Assembly: GCF_000002235.5 (NCBI RefSeq)
Contig: NW_022145601.1
Location: 7,541,322-7,605,321 of the forward strand
Reading direction: 5' to 3'
DNA from: Strongylocentrotus purpuratus
Taxonomy: Eukaryota; Echinodermata; Echinoidea; Camarodonta; Strongylocentrotidae
DNA length: 64,000 bases
The stretch's first letter is position 1. Every line of letters begins with the position of its first letter. This document shows, piece by piece, positions 59,718-64,000 of the stretch. The notes under the pieces were generated by a model. That model was not told the origin of the DNA, searched no databases, and was given only the letters and a program-made list of their open reading frames with translations. A program made the translations under genes and the position numbers.

Positions 59718-59852
59718 GGCCCTGTTTCATAAAAATTCTGATCAATAACAAGCGTCATGTTTCTGTAACAAATTTGCTATCAGCCGATGAAACGCGGTGA
59801 TTTCAGTAACTTGTAACTTGTTATTGATAACAAGTTGTATGAAACAAGGTCC
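59718..59852. mobile_element. short MITE with GGCCCTGTTTCATA ends
   Basis: 135 bp. The left end GGCCCTGTTTCATA pairs with GGACCTTGTTTCATA (reverse complement of the right end), and GATCAATAACAAG/CTTGTTATTGATAAC continue the symmetry. Non-coding. Ends of this type occur as abundant small elements in marine invertebrates. Confidence 0.8.
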
Positions 59853-61392
59853 TGCCGCGGTCAATGCAATAATAAAGGCCTGCTTTCATTATCATTCTCA
59901 GGGTCCATGATCTTTTTTCTATAAAATATTTCCAAGGCTTAAACAGACAATACATCAAATCATATGTCATTGCGTACACTGTACCTAGTCGTATCATGAG
60001 GGTTGCCACAGCTCTTCTTTCGAAATTAAACCCTGCATTGTTACTTTGGTTAGAATAAGGCTTCGGTTTGTCAATCATATATATTTGACATGAAAATTAA
60101 TAATTTTCTCTGATGTGCAGTATCATTATTTGATTATATTGATTAGTGCGTTTGATAAAGGATGTATAGTTTCTATTGCTGCATTAAATCAGTTCCATGT
60201 TTTATCCTCTTGCACATAATCAGCTTTTCACAGAAATGAAGCAAACCGGTAGCACAATGGAAGTTTAATTTGAGTTGTGTCTCTTACGCCCCCTCGTTAT
60301 TTGCTCAGCCCTTCAACCTTCCCTGCTGGAATTATCAATTCATGTATTTTCAGTCATAAACTTAATGGACCAGTCTTACACAAGAACAAAAATATGGACT
60401 TGATATATATATGCATAATACCACCCAAACCCAACCCACACCACCACATCCTGTCTAAAGGTCAACTTTGAAACCTGTCATTTAAGATCTCTGTTAGTAA
60501 AGCCATTTATGGAAGAAAATACTCTTTGAATTGGCATTTACTTGAAAATTTGTAAACAAAACATTACTCATTTGAATCAGTTGATATCTTTCCCTACAAG
60601 AAAACCATCAACTTTTGCCACTGGTTCAGATTCCCCAAAGTTTCATGCTATATGAATGACTCAATACTGGCAAAGTAATATTGCAACTTGTGAAAATTCT
60701 TGCCGTAAAAATCTCTGGCATTTTCAAACAGTGACAATTTCTGGTTTTTGCAGAATTGTTAGGAGGCCTACAGTAAAGGTGGGGTACGAGCAACAACAAT
60801 TCTACGAAAAGCGCTTTGTAAAGCTTCCCTTTAATATCTCTTCACCGCCATCCCAATCCCGTTTCCCTATTTATAATATTGACCTGGCATTTGTTTACCT
60901 GCAGTGATGAATAAAGCCAAGCCCCCTTTTTACCACTTACAATATTTTGTTGAATAAAGCACGTTGCCACGTTGCATTGGTTGTGGTGAGAAATAGTTGG
61001 ATGCGAAACGGCTAAAGATGGCTAGATCAATTGTCTGGCACCTGAATGGCTCCGGGTACCTTTTCTCTATTGATTCGTGCGTTGATTATATTTCAGAAGC
61101 GTTGGAGAATGAGAGCCGAAAAAGAGAGAGAGATAGAGAGATAGAGAGGGAGGGAGGGAGGGAGGGGGAGGGCGAAAGAGCCAGTTATTTTTCTAGGACG
61201 GTGAGATGACATATTTTGATAATGTAGAGAAGGAAAAGTTGCAAGAAATATCATTACGAATATTTGTGTACAATTATGTAAAGTGTGGGTTTGTGGGCTT
61301 GACATTATACCCATACTTGCTCTATTTTTTTTTATTCCCCATGGTATTTTATTTGTCTTGCTTTATCCTTCTTCTAAAAAAACACGCACAAG

Positions 61393-61708
61393 GGCTGTTC
61401 TCATGAGTTCAAATTTGCCAAATAACCCTCTATTTTAACTACCCCGATCGCAAATTAGCCAGTTAATTTGTGTCTCCATCAGCCTGCAGTTGCAATTAGC
61501 TGTATATTTGATTGAGAAAATATCCAGAGAAATCTTGGTCTTGTTTTCAAAATATCCCACTATTTGGGAAATAGCAGGCTAATTTGCGCCCGTCTGAGCT
61601 AGTTTGTGATGAGCGTATCAGTCTGGTGAATACGCAATTTGAAGCTTCAGGATAATATCCAGAGTCTGAAAATAGCGGGTTATTTAGCAAACTTGATGAA
61701 GACAGGCC
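61393..61708. mobile_element. Tc1/mariner-like MITE, copy 2 (diverged)
   Basis: The left end GGCTGTTCTCATGAGTTCAA leads into TTTGCCAAATAACCC. The right end, reverse-complemented, is GGCCTGTCTTCATCAAGTTT leading into GCTAAATAACCC. It shares GCCAAATAACCCGCTATTT-type words with the copy at 58638-59051. TA follows the right end; the left flank is AG, so one duplication base pair has probably mutated. Confidence 0.7.
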
Positions 61709-63419
61709 TACACAAGAAAAGTAGTTGTCATAGCCTTGACCTAAAGCCAGCAAGATCGATAAGATATTTCATGACAAGCATAAAGGTGTGGGGATGGGGG
61801 GGGGGGGGGGGGCAGGGAGATAAATATAACTTTGGCCTACATGGACTTCAGTTTATGAAACTGAAAACAAACAAGCTCCAAGTATTATCAATGTTTATTT
61901 ATGCTTTATCATGCCATTTATCTTTTTCCAGTGATGGTTTTGGGTAGTGATGTCACATATGAATTTATTTCAAGCATAATACTGTCTGTTATCAGGTTTG
62001 GGTGAGAGATGTGCCATATGGCGGCTTTTCACAAAAGTAAGCAACAGATTGCGTGACAATAATACAAATGAGTCACACAACTAATGTGTTCATATTTTTA
62101 AGATGGCTATTGTAGAGAGTGTGTAATGATGCTCGTTTCGAAACCATTTTTCATCAGGAAACTGTCTACCTATTAATATCATTATGAATGGTGTTCATGA
62201 AGCAATGTGAAGGTTGTTGAAGTTTAGCATTACAAGTGTCTATTTTTACCTGTGCCACTTCATCAATAGGATATAGCATAGACTATTTGTATGTTGGAAT
62301 TGTTCGAAGAAAAGTCTTTTTTTTTTAAAATCTTTTTTTGTGCGTGTGCGAAAGTCATTGGACCTGGAATATTTTAAACATTTTAGAACATTTTAAGTCA
62401 TGTTATATGTGACAGACTTTCCATATGGTGAATTTATTGGATGAAATGTCTGTTCATTTTGTTGGGATGTTGATGGACCTCAAGAATTATGAAACATTAC
62501 ACAGCTGGCCAGCCATCGTGCCACAAAGCACCTATCTAGGTCGCACAGTGAGTGAGTTCAGTCGAACGTAATGACATGCAACTGGATGCTATAACACTGA
62601 AAACAGGAATCATTATGTAAATACTCCTTTCCTTCACGGGGCTATGTTCCTGATTACAGTGCTAGGGCGTGAGAGCCCGGAGTGGAATGTTATGGAGGGG
62701 AAAGCTCTGCTTTTCATCCACACTTTAGCTAGCTGAAAGAAGGAGAGAACACTTGAAGCTTTGTTAGTGGAAGAAAACAAAATCCAGGGTAACTTGCCTT
62801 GCAGAGAACTTTGGGAACAATCTTTAGCCAGTCTATGGTATTTCTTTGTGTGGGGGATTTATAGGCTTGTCCAAAAATCTTATGTATACTGATCCTCTCC
62901 GCATTCCATTTTGTGTGCGTACATGTATGTGTACAGTGTGAGGCATTAGAATTACAAGTGGCCATCAGATGCAGACATAAATGTACATGTTTATAATGCT
63001 ACTGTGGCCTTTCAATGCTTTATCTTGGATTTGTTATCAACATTTGTTACCCTCTCTTTTTTGGTTGCACACTGCTCGGTTTGGTGGTTAACTAAAATCA
63101 ATTATTAGAGAGGAGAGAGACAGAGAGAGAGAGACTGATGCCGTGTGGTGTACCGTCACAGTACTGCATATTGGGCACTATTTGCATACACTGTGAGTCA
63201 ATTTCAATCGTAGATTGCAGGGACACATCGAGTGTTTACAGTAGTCACTCTAGCATGGAGGGACCAATATAGAATGAAATTCTCTTTGGATTTCTATACC
63301 GATCAACCTGTGGTTTCATACAAACCTGCTTCGTCAGTCAGTCGCTGCTTCAAATTCAATGTGCATTGTGTCTGTGCTGGAGTATGTCACTTTTTCATGT
63401 GATTTCCTCGTTTTCAACC

Positions 63420-63850
63420 ACGGGCCGGAGCTGCAAGCGGTGACGTAAGTAAACCCCGTCGCCGAAGTCCTCAGATGGATCATTAATGCCTGCATCGTGG
63501 CAATGACGCATCCAAGGCTCGTCGTCGTATCAGAGAGCCGCCAGCAGCAGCTGTGACAGAGTACAGGGAGCCAGTGGTTTAGCCAGCCAGCCGCTCAGGG
63601 GGCTTGGGTGCTCGCAGACTGGATGTGATTTCACCTGTTGTGTACCATAGGGCTTTAATTAAACACGATTCCATTGCTCCGGAGAGTGGAAAGGGACTTG
63701 ATTTCCCGGATTGTCACGGTGGTCCGGGGACGCGGGATCTCGCAATGTGGGATTACCAGCGGCTAACATGTGGATATAATGGAGCTCCTTGTTTCTGAGC
63801 CAGAAGTTAATTTTTGTGCACCTTGTAGTACTGAAGAGGACAGGTAGGCT
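63420..63850. promoter_or_regulatory. CpG-richer patch in Spen intron 2, possible regulatory element
   Basis: Higher CpG density than the surrounding intron (GGGCCGGAGC, CGTCGTCGTATC, GGTCCGGGGACGCGGG) and a potential donor GACAG|GTAGGC at 63841. It could be an enhancer or an alternative promoter with a non-coding first exon. No motif decides between them. Confidence 0.25.
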
Positions 63851-64000
63851 TGCACTCCACTTTACCAACACCATTTTGTTTTGTACACCTTGTAGTTGAC
63901 ATTTTGTTACATACATTTTGTTTGTTTAATTTTTCCTCAAAATTATTGTAGACTAGGATTGTACTGCAAGACAACTCATTAATTTTCTAGCATTTCTGTT

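Larger units (their letters stand above)
53691..64000 (+). other. Spen intron 2, open to the right edge
   Basis: Begins with GTAAGATCC. No further exon with Spen similarity was recognised before the window ends, apart from the doubtful one at 54089-54209. It contains four MITEs (listed), GA runs (about 58405-58433, 59096-59152, 61120-61170, 63112-63133), G runs (59231, 61798), a C run (55071) and otherwise AT-rich unique sequence. The TATAAAGACCAC motif family around 54380-54480 looks like part of a dispersed repeat. Confidence 0.8.

Noticed and set aside
1-64000. Virus-derived or LTR-type insertions
   Set aside because: I saw no paired long terminal repeats, primer-binding site, capsid-like or integrase-like frame. 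The only reverse-transcriptase-related sequence is the LINE fragment at 8947-9687.

Overview
The window is animal nuclear DNA, AT-rich and mostly non-coding. It has long introns, microsatellites, tRNA-derived SINEs and several families of short inverted-repeat elements. The abundance of TACATGTA- and TAGGCCTA-type words and the style of the SINEs point to an echinoderm, most likely a sea urchin; this is an inference from sequence character. The two things that can be named with confidence are a cluster of U4 spliceosomal snRNA genes on the minus strand (about 3.9-13.8 kb) and the 5' part of the Spen/SHARP (split ends, MINT) gene on the plus strand (27.1 kb to beyond the right edge).

U4 array. 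Five full-length U4 genes (6135-6278, 7273-7416, 8194-8337, 10771-10914, 13033-13176) and two broken ones (4960-4995, 10495-10553) all point left. Four of the five are identical over 144 nt although their flanks have drifted. Each full gene has a PSE-like element reading TCACCATTAC at exactly -51 to -60, an octamer ATGCAAAT at about -270 to -290, and a 3'-box-like AAAGAAAGA about 15 nt past the 3' end. The spacers alternate between two types, so the array is built of dimeric units, each designed to hold two U4 genes. A 5'-truncated Tx1/L1-type LINE, a tRNA-SINE, a Harbinger-like MITE and a CACTA-like MITE have inserted into the spacers, and the duplicated units supply the matching empty sites.

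14-26.8 kb. A gene-poor stretch with a SINE copy, microsatellites, one possible minus-strand terminal exon of unknown identity (16676-16962), and a promoter-like patch (15.6-16.0 kb) with an RFX X-box, an E-box and a CRE.

26.8-64 kb. The Spen promoter/5'UTR region contains a CRE and short upstream ORFs. Exon 1 (27102-27184) encodes the first half of RRM1, a 26.2-kb intron follows, and exon 2 (53433-53690) completes RRM1. The rest is intron 2, and later exons lie outside the window. Intron 1 holds a second CACTA-like MITE, a palindromic MITE, a 22-bp minisatellite of about 58 units and a LINE-type 3' tail ending about 30 bp before exon 2. Intron 2 holds a possible alternative terminal exon, four MITEs and a ZNF143/Staf-type SPH motif. 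Apart from sharing the window, the U4 array (splicing machinery) and Spen (RNA-binding transcriptional corepressor) have no evident functional link.
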